Positions 1 through 8,889 of a stretch of 64,000 nucleotides of DNA are shown here, one piece after another. The first letter of the stretch is position 1, and every line of letters begins with the position of its first letter. The stretch is from Bacteroidota bacterium. Lineage in GTDB: Bacteria; Bacteroidota; Bacteroidia; Chitinophagales; Chitinophagaceae. The position numbers and the translations under genes are program-made. Under the pieces are notes generated by a model. It had not been told where the DNA came from. It did no database searches and saw nothing but the letters and a program-made list of their open reading frames with translations. Where the stretch lies: assembly GCA_018268055.1 (NCBI GenBank), contig JAFDXF010000017.1, positions 62,001-126,000 on the forward strand. Reading direction: 5' to 3'.

Positions 1-817
1 TTTCTTCATCGGGCATGGGCGTTTCATCTTCATATATTTCCCATAGCCGATCAAATGAGAGAAATTGCTCTGTCTCGGGCAGGGAATGATGAAATACTCT
101 TTTCACCGGTTCATATACGATACAGTTATCCAAATCATCCGAAGAGCCGGTGATAAATGTTGTGTATTCGGGGCCGGTAATAAATTGCTCTACAAACAAA
201 CCATCTGCCAACAAATTCCAACCGTGATAACCGGAATAAATTTCTGCAACTCTTTTTTTCAAATCTTCTTCACTGCTCACTACATTTTTTACAGAAACGC
301 CCATACTGCCACCCGAAACTGCGGGTTTAATAATCAATGGAAAACCAACTCGATCGGCTATTCCTTCCATTGTTTCTTTTTGATTGGTAATAACACTCCA
401 TTTTGCAGTAGCCACACCTTCTAAATCAAACACTTTCTTCATAGGTATTTTAGAAGTGGTGATGTTGTAAAAATGTGCATCGGCTCCGGTATAGATTAAA
501 TTATATTTTTCCAATTCATCAATAACGGAAACGCCCGGCGTGCCATTCACTTCATCGCCGTCGCAGAGATTGAGTATCAACGGCTGTTTGCCATTATTAT
601 TTTCAGCGATAGATTGAATGACGGATTTAAAATTTTGTAATGTAATCGGCTGCCATTTCCATTGCACACCAAGATCTTCAAAAACTTTTGTGTACTCTTT
701 GATGCTTTGAGTAAAATCATAATAGTATTGAATGTTAGCATCTTCGGTTTCAAGATGTGGCGCTAAAACCCAAACGAAATATTCCGATAAGTGAGATACA
801 TTTTTTATGTTATTCAT
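1..817 (-). CDS. ATP-grasp ligase (D-Ala-D-Ala ligase-like), C-terminus off the window
   Basis: I translated this from the minus strand. It starts at ATG 817-815 (MNNIKNVSHL...) and stays open to base 1, so about 272 residues are seen and the C-terminal end is missing. The stretch around residues 163-180 (IIKPAVSGGSMGVSV) is the ATP-grasp lysine and glycine-rich loop of the D-Ala-D-Ala ligase fold. It is preceded by LNLCDGDEVNGTPGVSV and an N-terminal pre-ATP-grasp region. Such enzymes join a carboxylate to an amine through an acyl-phosphate. The substrate is not readable here, and the divergent N-terminus makes a true peptidoglycan Ddl unlikely (inference). The SET-domain gene ends four bases upstream, so the two are probably co-transcribed and co-translated. 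Confidence 0.8.
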   Translation of the reverse strand, partial: MNNIKNVSHLSEYFVWVLAPHLETEDANIQYYYDFTQSIKEYTKVFEDLGVQWKWQPITLQNFKSVIQSIAENNNGKQPLILNLCDGDEVNGTPGVSVIDELEKYNLIYTGADAHFYNITTSKIPMKKVFDLEGVATAKWSVITNQKETMEGIADRVGFPLIIKPAVSGGSMGVSVKNVVSSEEDLKKRVAEIYSGYHGWNLLADGLFVEQFITGPEYTTFITGSSDDLDNCIVYEPVKRVFHHSLPETEQFLSFDRLWEIYEDETPMPDEE

Positions 818-821
818 TATT

Positions 822-1331
822 TCAAGCAGATTTGGACATTGAATATTTATTCGCTAATTGCTGTTGAATAAAATCGGTAAGCCTGTACTTGGAAAGTGCT
901 TCTTTAGAAAGATAGAATGCACCTTGTATTTTTCCTTGACAGCAGGATGCACCGCAATAGCAATCAAACGGCTGATCCATTTTCCATTCTGTAGAGGGAT
1001 AGAAAAAACTGAGTTCATCATCTTTTTGCAAATCTTTCAAAGCAATGAGTTCAAAAGTTGTTGTATTAAAAAATACATTAGGATCGCAACTATGATTGAT
1101 GTATTGTAAAAATTCGGGTTGTAGGGTGATGTGTTTGTTTTCTCCAACCTGTACAGTAAGATAAGTAGGTGTAGCAGAAATAGTGCCTGCCGAAAAGAGT
1201 GCAATCACATCGCCTGATTTAAAAGGACGTAATGCAAATAAGCCATTTTGATTGTTGGAAATTTTTTGACGCACTTCAGAAAAATCGTTCGTGCTTACGA
1301 TTCGATAATCGTTTAATGTTGTTAGATGCAT
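822..1331 (-). CDS. SET-domain protein (putative lysine methyltransferase)
   Basis: This is a 169-residue compact SET protein. The pseudoknot motif is visible as NHSCDPNVFF (about residues 79-88), followed by DELSFFYPSTEW, the conserved tyrosine region. A post-SET-like cysteine cluster CYCGASCCQG (about 124-133) could bind zinc. SET enzymes use S-adenosylmethionine to methylate lysine side chains; bacterial ones are often small like this. There is no signal peptide, so it should be cytoplasmic. It precedes the ATP-grasp ligase by four bases, which suggests that methylation and ligation act on the same small molecule or peptide. The target cannot be read from the sequence. Confidence 0.8.
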   Translation of the reverse strand: MHLTTLNDYRIVSTNDFSEVRQKISNNQNGLFALRPFKSGDVIALFSAGTISATPTYLTVQVGENKHITLQPEFLQYINHSCDPNVFFNTTTFELIALKDLQKDDELSFFYPSTEWKMDQPFDCYCGASCCQGKIQGAFYLSKEALSKYRLTDFIQQQLANKYSMSKSA

Positions 1332-1392
1332 AAATAGGTTTTGTATGTATAAAGTGAAGTTATAGCGTTTATTTTATTCAGCAATCAATAGG

Positions 1393-1422
1393 TTGTTAAT
1401 CGTTGGTTATGATGTAAATTTG
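1393..1422 (+). promoter_or_regulatory. Bacteroidota-type promoter for the secreted PKD protein
   Basis: TTG at 1393-1395, 19 bases, then TAAATTTG at 1415-1422 matches the -33 TTG / -7 TAnnTTTG housekeeping promoter of the phylum. The predicted start of transcription is near 1429, 13 bases before the ATG at 1442. Confidence 0.6.
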
Positions 1423-1441
1423 CCCCTTCATTTATTTGTTG

Positions 1442-2893
1442 ATGCGGATTGTATTTATTTTAATTCTGTTTACCCTTTCAACTGTTGGTATTGGGCAATG
1501 TGTGGGTGGTATCAATAGCTTTCCTTACAGTGAAGGCTTTGAATCATCAGATGGCGGATGGGTGTCCGGAGGTGTAGGAAATGATTGGGCTTGGGGAACA
1601 CCACATAAACCTGTAATCTCTTCTGCAGGTGGTGGAAGCAAATGCTGGGTAATCGGTGGACTGACCGGTAGTTCCTATACAGATGGCGAAGCAAGTTGGT
1701 TACAAAGCCCTTGTTTTGATTTTACCAATCTTCAATATCCATATATCGAGTTTAAAGTTTTTTGGGAAATGGAAAACCGATTTGATGGAGCAAGTTTTCA
1801 ATACTCATTAGATAACGGAGCAACATGGAACACCATTGGTGCAACAACAGATGCTGTGAACTGCCTCAATGCTAACTGGTATAACTATGCGCCAATAACA
1901 TATCTTGCCCCTGTTAGCAATACAAAAAACGGGTGGTCCGGAAATTCTAAGACTACAGTCGGAAGTTGCCAAGGTGGCGGAGGAAGTAATGGATGGGTAA
2001 CCGCGAAACACACAATGCCTTACCTCGCAGGAAAAAATAATGTAATCTTTCGTTTTGTATTTGGTGCCGGAACGATTTGCAACAACTTTGATGGATTTGC
2101 TATTGATGACATTTTAGTGAAAGAAGCAGCGGCCAATGCAGCATCATTTACTTTTCAATGTGTAGATAGTAAAACAATAAACTTTACCAACACCTCCATA
2201 CTCTGTCCGAAAACGTATAGCTGGAATTTTGGCGATCCCGCATCAGGTGCCAATAATACAGCTACAACCGCAAATGCTGCTCATACATTTTCAGCCCCCG
2301 GAAAATTTACAGTTACACTTACTGTAAGCGGCCCGGACAATGCACCTTCAACGATAACAAAAGATGTTTATATTATTGATGCAACAATAGCAATGCTCAA
2401 TCCGGTAAATTGCAGTACCAACACCGGAGGTTCATTAACAGTAAACGTAACCGGTGCGAATGGAGTACCGTTAAGTTATGTATGGAATACCAACCCGCCT
2501 CAGATGTCGGCAACCATCAATAATCTTTCGGAAGGAAATTATAGTGTGCAGATAACAGGTACTGATGTTTGCCCGCTTACGGCAACCGGAAAAGCGGAAA
2601 AAGAATTATCCTGCATCGGCATATATTTCCCTACCGGATTCACGCCCGATAATGATGGAAAGAATGATGGCTTCGGCCCGTTAGGAAGTCTTTTATCATT
2701 AACGAATTATAAACTAAGTGTCTATAATCGATGGGGGCAAAGAGTTTTTTATTCTACCAATCCTTTTGAAAAATGGAATGGTAAAGTAGGCGGTCTAAAT
2801 GCAGATGGCAATGTCTTTGTTTGGACGGCTCAATTCAGCGTAGCCAATCAACCATTAGAAACAAGAAAAGGTTCGGTAGTGTTAATCAGATAG
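1442..2893 (+). CDS. Secreted PKD-domain protein with type IX secretion (gliding-motility) C-terminal domain
   Basis: A signal peptide (MRIVFILILFTLSTVGIGQC) is followed by a beta-rich, glycine- and aromatic-rich region to about residue 230 that resembles MAM/choice-of-anchor domains. A PKD domain follows at about 235-315 (YSWNFGDPASG...FTVTLTVSGP), then a SprB-like repeat at about 320-385. The last ~90 residues (IYFPTGFTPDNDGKNDGFGP ... LSVYNRWGQRVFYS ... GKVGG) are the CHU_C gliding-motility-associated domain, which is the type B sorting signal of the type IX secretion system. The product is therefore expected at the cell surface or outside, possibly as an adhesin. I took ATG 1442 rather than the TTG six bases upstream. 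The 3' end overlaps the convergent helicase gene by 12 bases. Confidence 0.85.
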   Translation: MRIVFILILFTLSTVGIGQCVGGINSFPYSEGFESSDGGWVSGGVGNDWAWGTPHKPVISSAGGGSKCWVIGGLTGSSYTDGEASWLQSPCFDFTNLQYPYIEFKVFWEMENRFDGASFQYSLDNGATWNTIGATTDAVNCLNANWYNYAPITYLAPVSNTKNGWSGNSKTTVGSCQGGGGSNGWVTAKHTMPYLAGKNNVIFRFVFGAGTICNNFDGFAIDDILVKEAAANAASFTFQCVDSKTINFTNTSILCPKTYSWNFGDPASGANNTATTANAAHTFSAPGKFTVTLTVSGPDNAPSTITKDVYIIDATIAMLNPVNCSTNTGGSLTVNVTGANGVPLSYVWNTNPPQMSATINNLSEGNYSVQITGTDVCPLTATGKAEKELSCIGIYFPTGFTPDNDGKNDGFGPLGSLLSLTNYKLSVYNRWGQRVFYSTNPFEKWNGKVGGLNADGNVFVWTAQFSVANQPLETRKGSVVLIR

Positions 2894-5401
2894 TGTTTTA
2901 TTAGCAGCCAATACCATTCTTATTTCTCCGAAACTTATATCACTCGGCAATTTTTGTTTGATTACATTTAAAGAACCCACATCAGTTGCTTTTATCGCAT
3001 CGTTTATTAATGCAATTCTCTCCGGAGATATAAGCGTTGTAATTTCTATTTCACCGGTACTAATATATTTTGATAAATGCCCTTCAATGGTTGTAGTTGC
3101 AAAATTTCTTTCTTTAGCAATTTCGCCAATGGTTTTTCCTTCTTTAAAAAGCTGAAATGTTTTTTCGAAAGTGTTTTCTTTTACTATTTTACTTTTTGCT
3201 TTGCTTTTCTTTTCCTTTTTTGCTTTCTTTTCGTGTATTAAGGAAGATAAATTTTCTTCTTCGCAATACTTCAATATAATATCTAAAAACTGCTGACCAT
3301 ATTGTTTTATTTTAACCTCACCAAAACCTGTAATGCTTTTCAGTTCTGCTAAAGTATGCGGCAGATAGCCGGACATCTCTTCCAATGTTTTAGAGCCCAA
3401 AACTAAATATACCGGTACATTCTTTTCGGCACATATTTCATCTCTCAGATTTTTTAATTGCAAATACAATTCGGCGTGCGGACTATTGATTGTTTTAGTA
3501 ACAGTACCCGAGTAGGCATTTACTGTAAATGAGGGCAATACAAAATTTTTCTTTTGTTGTTGCCATGCAATAGGATTAACGCTACCGCCGAAGTTTTGTA
3601 AAATATGGCGAGTAACACATAGCTCAGTAAAAATTTCTTTCAGTGTTTCATTATATTCTTTAGCATGTAACTTACTATCGGTAATGGCCGGCGATTGTTG
3701 CAATAGGTGTAATAAATTTTTAGTTTCTATTAAAAAATGATTGGCAGCCTTACCGATTCTTTCAATTAATGCTGTATTCTTTTCCGGAGCTTCCGGTAAT
3801 TCAAACTGTGCCTTCAGCCATACATGAAATTTTGTTGCAATTTCTTGATGTGTATTTAATTGTTTACTCAATTGCTCCAGCCATATATTGCTCTCAGGAT
3901 TAAAGGAAGAAATATTTTCTATCAGGTAAGTACCGAGTTCGGTGCAGTAGTTTATTGCCTTATTAAAATTAAAAGTTTGTATCAACACTTGTAGTTGATA
4001 GTTTTTTCGAGCCTGATAAAATTCTTCTTGCAGGGATTGAGAAGTAGAAATGTTTTTTGAATACTCAATGATTCTTTTGTCAATGGATAGACTTGCTGTT
4101 CGAATTCTGCTTTTTAGAATTAACCCTTCTAATCCGATACAACGGCTGAGTGCTACATATACTTGCCCGCTGGCAAATGCTTCGCCTGCATCAATAATCG
4201 CTTTTTCGAATGTAAGCCCCTGACTTTTGTGAATGGTGATGGCCCAAGCCAAGCGCAGCGGATATTGTTTAAATGTGCCTAAGGTTTCCGATTGCAGGCT
4301 TTGAGATGTTTTATCAATTGAATAACGAATATTTTCCCACTCCTCTTTTTTTACTTCTATTTCCGTTGCATCATCATTGCACACTACTATTATATTTTCA
4401 TCATCCAATTCTTTTACAATACCTATTTTCCCGTTGAAGTAGCGTTTCCCTCTATCGGCAGTATCATTTTTTATAAACATCACCTGTGCCCCGATTTTTA
4501 AATACAGAATTTCATCGGCAGGATAAGCTTTATCTTGAAAGCTGCCCGAAATTTCAGCTTCGTATTGCATCGACTTTCCTTTCAAATTATTCAGTGCGGC
4601 TATGTTTATATTTCTTGCTTGCTCATTGTGCGTGGTTAATATAATGTAGCCATCATCTTTGCTTCTTCTAAATGAAGGGTTAAAACGGCTTTCTAAAACC
4701 TTCATCCCATCTTCATCCAGCTCATTATTGCGCACTTGATTCAGTATGCGAATAAATGTTTCATCGCTTTGGCGATATATTTTTTCAAACTCGATATAAA
4801 GCGGCGAATGTTCTTTTAATACTTGACTGCTAAAAAAATATGGACTATCATAAAAATCGGAAAGCATTTGCCATTCTTGGTCTTTTACAACGGGAGGCAA
4901 CTGAAACATATCTCCGATAAAAAGCAGTTGCACACCACCAAACTGTTCCGTTGGTCTTTTTCTGAAATAACGAAGTATGGTATCGATGGCATCCAATAGA
5001 TCGCAGCGCACCATACTTATTTCATCAATAATAAGCAGTTCTAATTGCATCAACTGTTTTCTCTTATCACTATTATAGCGTAGATGACTGATGAGGCTGT
5101 GGCGATTCAGTGTTTTATCTCCGGAAGAGGAAAAGCCTGTACCTTTTGCAGAAGGGATAAATGGAGAAAAAGGTAAAAGAAAAAAAGAATGAATGGTAGC
5201 ACCACCTGCATTGATAGCTGCTACACCGGTAGGCGCCAGCACTACCATTTGCTTTGCACAGTTTTCACGAATGTGTTTGAGAAAAGTTGTTTTCCCTGTA
5301 CCGGCTTTACCGGTCAAAAAAATATTGCGATTGCTTTGCTGTACTAAATCAACAGCCAATTCAAAAATTTCATTGCTTGTATCAAGTTTTTTTTCAGACA
5401 C
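2882..5401 (-). CDS. PIF1/RecD-like superfamily 1 helicase with HRDC and C-terminal HTH domains
   Basis: The 839-residue protein opens with a AAA/PIF1-type helicase core: Walker A GKAGTGKT at residues 31-38, Walker B LLIIDEIS at about 122-129, and a late helicase motif TIHKSQGLTFEKAIID followed by FASGQVYVALSRC near residues 385-425. An HRDC domain (about 640-715, LYLQLKNLRDEICAEKNVPV and GFGEVKIKQYG) and a helicase-associated helix-turn-helix (about 755-800, FQLFKEGKTIGEIAKERN) follow a lysine-rich linker. This order matches Bacteroidota ATP-dependent RecD-like helicases that act in replication or repair, with the HRDC/HTH end recalling RecQ helicases. The next gene upstream on the same strand is ssb, separated by a hairpin. 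Confidence 0.9.
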   Translation of the reverse strand: MSEKKLDTSNEIFELAVDLVQQSNRNIFLTGKAGTGKTTFLKHIRENCAKQMVVLAPTGVAAINAGGATIHSFFLLPFSPFIPSAKGTGFSSSGDKTLNRHSLISHLRYNSDKRKQLMQLELLIIDEISMVRCDLLDAIDTILRYFRKRPTEQFGGVQLLFIGDMFQLPPVVKDQEWQMLSDFYDSPYFFSSQVLKEHSPLYIEFEKIYRQSDETFIRILNQVRNNELDEDGMKVLESRFNPSFRRSKDDGYIILTTHNEQARNINIAALNNLKGKSMQYEAEISGSFQDKAYPADEILYLKIGAQVMFIKNDTADRGKRYFNGKIGIVKELDDENIIVVCNDDATEIEVKKEEWENIRYSIDKTSQSLQSETLGTFKQYPLRLAWAITIHKSQGLTFEKAIIDAGEAFASGQVYVALSRCIGLEGLILKSRIRTASLSIDKRIIEYSKNISTSQSLQEEFYQARKNYQLQVLIQTFNFNKAINYCTELGTYLIENISSFNPESNIWLEQLSKQLNTHQEIATKFHVWLKAQFELPEAPEKNTALIERIGKAANHFLIETKNLLHLLQQSPAITDSKLHAKEYNETLKEIFTELCVTRHILQNFGGSVNPIAWQQQKKNFVLPSFTVNAYSGTVTKTINSPHAELYLQLKNLRDEICAEKNVPVYLVLGSKTLEEMSGYLPHTLAELKSITGFGEVKIKQYGQQFLDIILKYCEEENLSSLIHEKKAKKEKKSKAKSKIVKENTFEKTFQLFKEGKTIGEIAKERNFATTTIEGHLSKYISTGEIEITTLISPERIALINDAIKATDVGSLNVIKQKLPSDISFGEIRMVLAANKTLSD

Positions 5402-5481
5402 AAAAGGTGTTTTGGTGCTTTGTAAAATAAGGAATAAAATGCCACAAAGTTCGGGCTATGTAAAAGCCTACAAAGAAATAA

Positions 5482-5542
5482 AACAACCACAGACCTTTAG
5501 CAAAAACAACTTTATGTGTTGACGCTTTTATCTGTGGTTGTT
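5482..5542 (-). terminator. Long-loop hairpin between ssb and the helicase gene
   Basis: AACAACCACAGA at 5482-5493 is perfectly complementary to TCTGTGGTTGTT at 5531-5542 (12 bp stem, 37-base loop). Read on the minus strand it follows the ssb stop codon and is followed by a U-rich stretch (TTTATTT). It probably terminates ssb transcription, although the loop is unusually long. It could also act as a leader structure for the helicase gene. Confidence 0.45.
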
Positions 5543-5560
5543 AAAATGGTTACGGCACTT

Positions 5561-5908
5561 TTATGCTTCTGCCGTATTGCTACCAAGCATCAGTAATTCA
5601 TTTACTTGAATTTCGGTGACGTATTTTTTATTGCCTTCTTTATCCGTGTATTGACGGTTTACCAATTTTCCTTCTACGGCTACTTCCTTACCAGTGGTCA
5701 AATGCTTTTCAGCTATTTCGGCAAGTTTGCCCCATAGTACTACATTGTGCCACTGCGTTTCTTTTACTTTCTCGCCTTTTGCATTGCGATATATTTCACT
5801 CGTTGCGATTCGGAAGTTGGCTACTTTTTTACCACTTTCAAATGTTTTTACTTCAGGTGTATTACCCAGATTACCAATCAATTGAACTTTGTTTTTTAAT
5901 GCGTACAT
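5561..5908 (-). CDS. ssb: Single-stranded DNA-binding protein without the usual acidic tail
   Basis: The OB-fold of bacterial SSB is clear: ALKNKVQLIGNLGNTPEVK at the start, VANFRIATSE, then WHNVVLWGKLAEIAEKHLTTG and VEGKLVNRQYTDKEGNKKYV. I chose ATG 5908 (MYALKNKV...), giving 115 residues, because homologues begin there; the frame is open eight codons further upstream. Canonical SSBs are longer and end in an acidic tip (DDDIPF type) that recruits repair proteins. This one ends LMLGSNTAEA straight after the OB fold, so it lacks the partner-binding tail. It may be an accessory SSB, with the main one elsewhere in the genome (inference). Its 5' leader contains small GC-rich hairpins, for example TCCTGA/TCAGGA at 5981-5996. 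Confidence 0.88.
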   Translation of the reverse strand: MYALKNKVQLIGNLGNTPEVKTFESGKKVANFRIATSEIYRNAKGEKVKETQWHNVVLWGKLAEIAEKHLTTGKEVAVEGKLVNRQYTDKEGNKKYVTEIQVNELLMLGSNTAEA

Positions 5909-6146
5909 AATTTTAAGTTTTGTGTCCCGCACAGGGCGGAACGGTTTTTAAATTTTTTATTTCAATCTCTCGGCGACGTCTCCTGATTGTTCAGGACCGA
6001 TTGACAATGCAAAGATGTACCTCCGAAAAAGCCTTAGTCGGTCATTAACGCGTTAGCTTCGGGATTACACAGATATAACCGTTTTTAAACGCTTATACTT
6101 GAAACTATTTTCCTTATCTTAGAAGCATTAAACCCTCGTCTTTAAT

Positions 6147-6521
6147 ATGTTATCAAAAACAACTGCTCGGGCATGTCTTTCTTGCGGCAAAACATTAAAA
6201 GGTCGCTCCGATAAAAAATTTTGTGACGATTATTGTCGCAACAACTATAATAACCAACTAAAATCTGATGATACAAACTCTGTGCGGCTTATCAATAATC
6301 AACTGAATAAGAATAGAAAAGTACTTCAGGGGGCACTGCCGGAGGATAAAGAAACATCCAAAATAACCAGAGAACAGCTTTTGCTGAAAGGATTTTCGTT
6401 TAAATATTTTACACATTTATATAATACCAAAACGGGTAACACCTATTATTACTGCTACGATTACGGCTATCGGCAGTTGGAAAAAGATTTATATCTCATC
6501 GTAAGACAAAAAGAGGATTAA
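6147..6521 (+). CDS. Small zinc-ribbon protein of unknown function
   Basis: The 124-residue protein begins with a Zn-ribbon of four cysteines: ARACLSCGKTLKGRSDKKFC and then DDYCRNNYNNQ (residues 8-35). The rest is polar, with a tyrosine-rich C-terminal half (TGNTYYYCYDYGYRQLEKD). I recognise the N-terminus as a DUF2116-like zinc ribbon, but no function is known to me. It lies 18 bases before the pseudouridine kinase gene and on the same strand, so it probably belongs to that operon. A nucleic-acid-binding role is possible from the ribbon, but this is inference. Confidence 0.7.
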   Translation: MLSKTTARACLSCGKTLKGRSDKKFCDDYCRNNYNNQLKSDDTNSVRLINNQLNKNRKVLQGALPEDKETSKITREQLLLKGFSFKYFTHLYNTKTGNTYYYCYDYGYRQLEKDLYLIVRQKED

Positions 6522-6539
6522 GCAATTTACATTTGCGGT

Positions 6540-7466
6540 ATGTCAAACCCTGTTATATGTATCGGCGCTGCTTTTGTAGATGAACTTTTTCATGCAAAAG
6601 AGCCGATGCTTCTTGCTACTACTATTGATGCTTCTGTAACCAAAACTGCCGGCGGTGTGAGTCGTAATATTGCACAGCAGTTGGCAATACTCGGCGTGCC
6701 TGTGCAGCTCATCAGCGTTTTTGGAAATGATAGTGATGGCGATTGGTTGAAAAAAATCTGTACCGATGCCGGAGTAAAATTAGACGCCTCCATCACCAAA
6801 GACGGTCTATCGGGAAAATATACCGGTATCTTAAATGTGGACGGCTCTTTGTTTACTGCTTTTCTTACCAATGCAGCCAATCATTTAATCACGCCATATC
6901 ATTTAGGAAAACACATTGAATTATTAAAGACTGCTTCTTTTATTTTGGCCGATGCCAATATAAATGTGGACACAGCAGAATGGCTACTCGCTTTCAGCAA
7001 TGAAACCGGAATCCCCTTTATTCTGGAACCGGTGAGTGTGCCGCCTGCAAGAAAATATAAAGATGTAAACCTAAGCGGTCTGCATTTAGTAACGCCTAAT
7101 GAAGATGAGCTACCGGTGATGTGCTCGGAGAAATCTTTTTTTACCCAACAACAAGTGGATGAATTATTACAAAGAGGCGTAAAACAAATTTGGCTGCATA
7201 ATGGAAAACACGGCTCAGCATTATACAGCGCCGGAAAATCTGTTTCCCTACACGCTCCGGATATAGAAGTGCTGGACTGCACCGGCGCAGGCGATGGCTC
7301 ACTATCCGGATTTATCCTTGGAAAATATTTGGGCATAGATGATTATGAATGTATGAAATTGGCACACACGCTATCGGCAGAAATTCTGCAAGTGAATGGT
7401 GCTATAGCCACACATCTTACACAAGAAAAATTATTAGGTTTAGTTTCCAGATATTATCCCGATTAG
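6540..7466 (+). CDS. psuK: PfkB-family kinase, probably pseudouridine kinase
   Basis: A 308-residue ribokinase-fold protein. The N-terminal GAAFVDELF and GGVSRNIAQQLAILG are PfkB substrate-site elements. The C-terminal signature DCTGAGDGSLSGF (residues 247-258) contains the catalytic Asp252 and the anion hole. PfkB kinases accept many sugars and nucleosides. The call to pseudouridine rests mainly on the neighbour two bases downstream, psuG, with which PsuK forms the known pseudouridine breakdown pathway (pseudouridine to the 5'-phosphate, then to uracil and ribose 5-phosphate). The cytoplasmic location fits the absence of any signal. Confidence 0.85.
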   Translation: MSNPVICIGAAFVDELFHAKEPMLLATTIDASVTKTAGGVSRNIAQQLAILGVPVQLISVFGNDSDGDWLKKICTDAGVKLDASITKDGLSGKYTGILNVDGSLFTAFLTNAANHLITPYHLGKHIELLKTASFILADANINVDTAEWLLAFSNETGIPFILEPVSVPPARKYKDVNLSGLHLVTPNEDELPVMCSEKSFFTQQQVDELLQRGVKQIWLHNGKHGSALYSAGKSVSLHAPDIEVLDCTGAGDGSLSGFILGKYLGIDDYECMKLAHTLSAEILQVNGAIATHLTQEKLLGLVSRYYPD

Positions 7467-7468
7467 TT

Positions 7469-8386
7469 ATGAACGAATATTTAGAAATATTGCCCGAGGT
7501 ACAGCAGGCGCTCAATGAAAACAAACCTGTTGTAGCACTTGAATCCACCATCATTGCTCATGGAATGCCTTATCCCAAAAATGTGGAAACAGCACTTGCG
7601 GTGGAAGATGTAATTAGAGCAAACGGAGCAATACCGGCTACCATTGCCATTATGAACGGGAAGTGTATGGTAGGATTGAGTAAAGAACAAATTGATTTTT
7701 TTGGCAAAGAAAAAAATGTGTGGAAAGTAAGTCTGCGGGATATGCCATACATCATCAGCCAAAAACTTTTGGGTGCAACCACTGTAGCGGCTACAATGCG
7801 CATTGCTGATTGGGTAGGGATTAAAATTTTTGTTACCGGCGGAACAGGTGGCGTACATCGCGGAGCAGAAACAAGTATGGATATCTCTGCCGACCTTACC
7901 GAAATGGAAAATAATTCTGTAGCTGTGGTTGCTGCCGGTGTAAAATCTATTCTGGATATTGGCTTGACATTAGAATATTTAGAAACAAAAGGAATTCCGG
8001 TTGTTACGTTTGGTCAAGACGAGTTCCCCAGTTTTTATTCTTCTAAAAGCGGGTTTCAATCTCCATTGCGATTAGATACGCCTGAAGATATAGCGCAACT
8101 ATTGAAGGCAAAATGGCAATTGGGTTTGAACGGTTCTGTTTTGATTGCTAATCCTGTTCCCAAAGAATATGAAATAAGTGCGGATGAAATGGAAACACAT
8201 ATTAATGAAGCACTGTCTGCTGCAAAACAAAATCAGATTGCAGGAAAGAATACAACACCATTCATCTTGAAATACATTGCCGACCATACTCATGGCGAAA
8301 GCTTAGAGGCAAATATTGCTTTAATCAAACACAATGCTAAGATTGGAACACAGATCGCCGTAGCGTTGAATAGAATAAATGATTAA
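7469..8386 (+). CDS. psuG: Pseudouridine-5'-phosphate glycosidase
   Basis: 305 residues with the complete family pattern: VALESTIIAHGMPYP (Glu25), TGGTGGVHRGAETSMDIS (about 123-140) and VAAGVKSILDIG with the Schiff-base Lys159, then EFPSFYSSKSG and a C-terminal GESLEANIALIKHNAK. PsuG reversibly splits pseudouridine 5'-phosphate into uracil and ribose 5-phosphate using Mn2+. The start is ATG 7469, two bases after the psuK stop; the frame is open further upstream inside psuK but homologues begin near here. The end overlaps the convergent membrane-protein gene by four bases. Confidence 0.95.
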   Translation: MNEYLEILPEVQQALNENKPVVALESTIIAHGMPYPKNVETALAVEDVIRANGAIPATIAIMNGKCMVGLSKEQIDFFGKEKNVWKVSLRDMPYIISQKLLGATTVAATMRIADWVGIKIFVTGGTGGVHRGAETSMDISADLTEMENNSVAVVAAGVKSILDIGLTLEYLETKGIPVVTFGQDEFPSFYSSKSGFQSPLRLDTPEDIAQLLKAKWQLGLNGSVLIANPVPKEYEISADEMETHINEALSAAKQNQIAGKNTTPFILKYIADHTHGESLEANIALIKHNAKIGTQIAVALNRIND

Positions 8387-8814
8387 GCAATACTTGATAT
8401 AGCAAGAACAACTATAGCGCCTAATAAAATAAAAAAGGGCACCAATAATTTTACTGTAGCTTTTTTCTTTACTTCATCCGGAAGTGCCATAAACGCCTCT
8501 GTATGTTTTTGAAAATTTGTTTTATTACCGATAGTAACAGAAAATATGAGGTAAACAACAGCTACTAAAGCAACAACAATATACTTTACAATACTTTTAC
8601 TGGACCTATAACCAAATGTCTTTTTGATTTGGTTTGATAAGTCGTCATTAAATCCCGGAATAAACTTAACGCACAGTAATAAAGCAATAATTAAAACAAG
8701 GAACACAAATACAGCAAGAAAGATATTTCCGTTGATGCGGCCTTTGTTGCCGTCTTTTCCTCTTTGCTGAATTTCATAATACTGGCTTCCGTAAAGTGCT
8801 TGTAAAAAAGTCAA
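8383..8814 (-). CDS. Three-helix membrane protein of unknown function
   Basis: 143 residues with three hydrophobic segments at about 31-52 (IFLAVFVFLVLIIALLLCV), 76-94 (IVKYIVVALVAVVYLIFSV) and 122-141 (LLVPFFILLGAIVVLAISSI). There is a charged N-terminus (YYEIQQRGKDGNKGR). I do not recognise the family. It follows the SCO gene on the same strand but after a 75-base gap holding its own -7 box, so it is likely transcribed separately. Its 3' end overlaps psuG by four bases. Confidence 0.65.
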   Translation of the reverse strand: MTFLQALYGSQYYEIQQRGKDGNKGRINGNIFLAVFVFLVLIIALLLCVKFIPGFNDDLSNQIKKTFGYRSSKSIVKYIVVALVAVVYLIFSVTIGNKTNFQKHTEAFMALPDEVKKKATVKLLVPFFILLGAIVVLAISSIA

Positions 8815-8829
8815 TGTTGATTATTTGCC

Positions 8830-8837
8830 CAAATATA
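8830..8837 (-). promoter_or_regulatory. -7 box upstream of the three-helix membrane protein
   Basis: On the minus strand this reads TATATTTG, an exact TAnnTTTG element, 15 bases before the start codon at 8814. No good -33 TTG is seen at the normal distance, so this is a partial promoter match. Confidence 0.4.
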
Positions 8838-8889
8838 AAACAACACAATTTAATAGGAAGAAATATTTTTTTGAACAGGAAAGTATAAC

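Noticed and set aside
65..424. Plus-strand 119-codon frame at the window start
   Set aside because: It is antisense to the ATP-grasp ligase, whose minus-strand translation shows clear family motifs.
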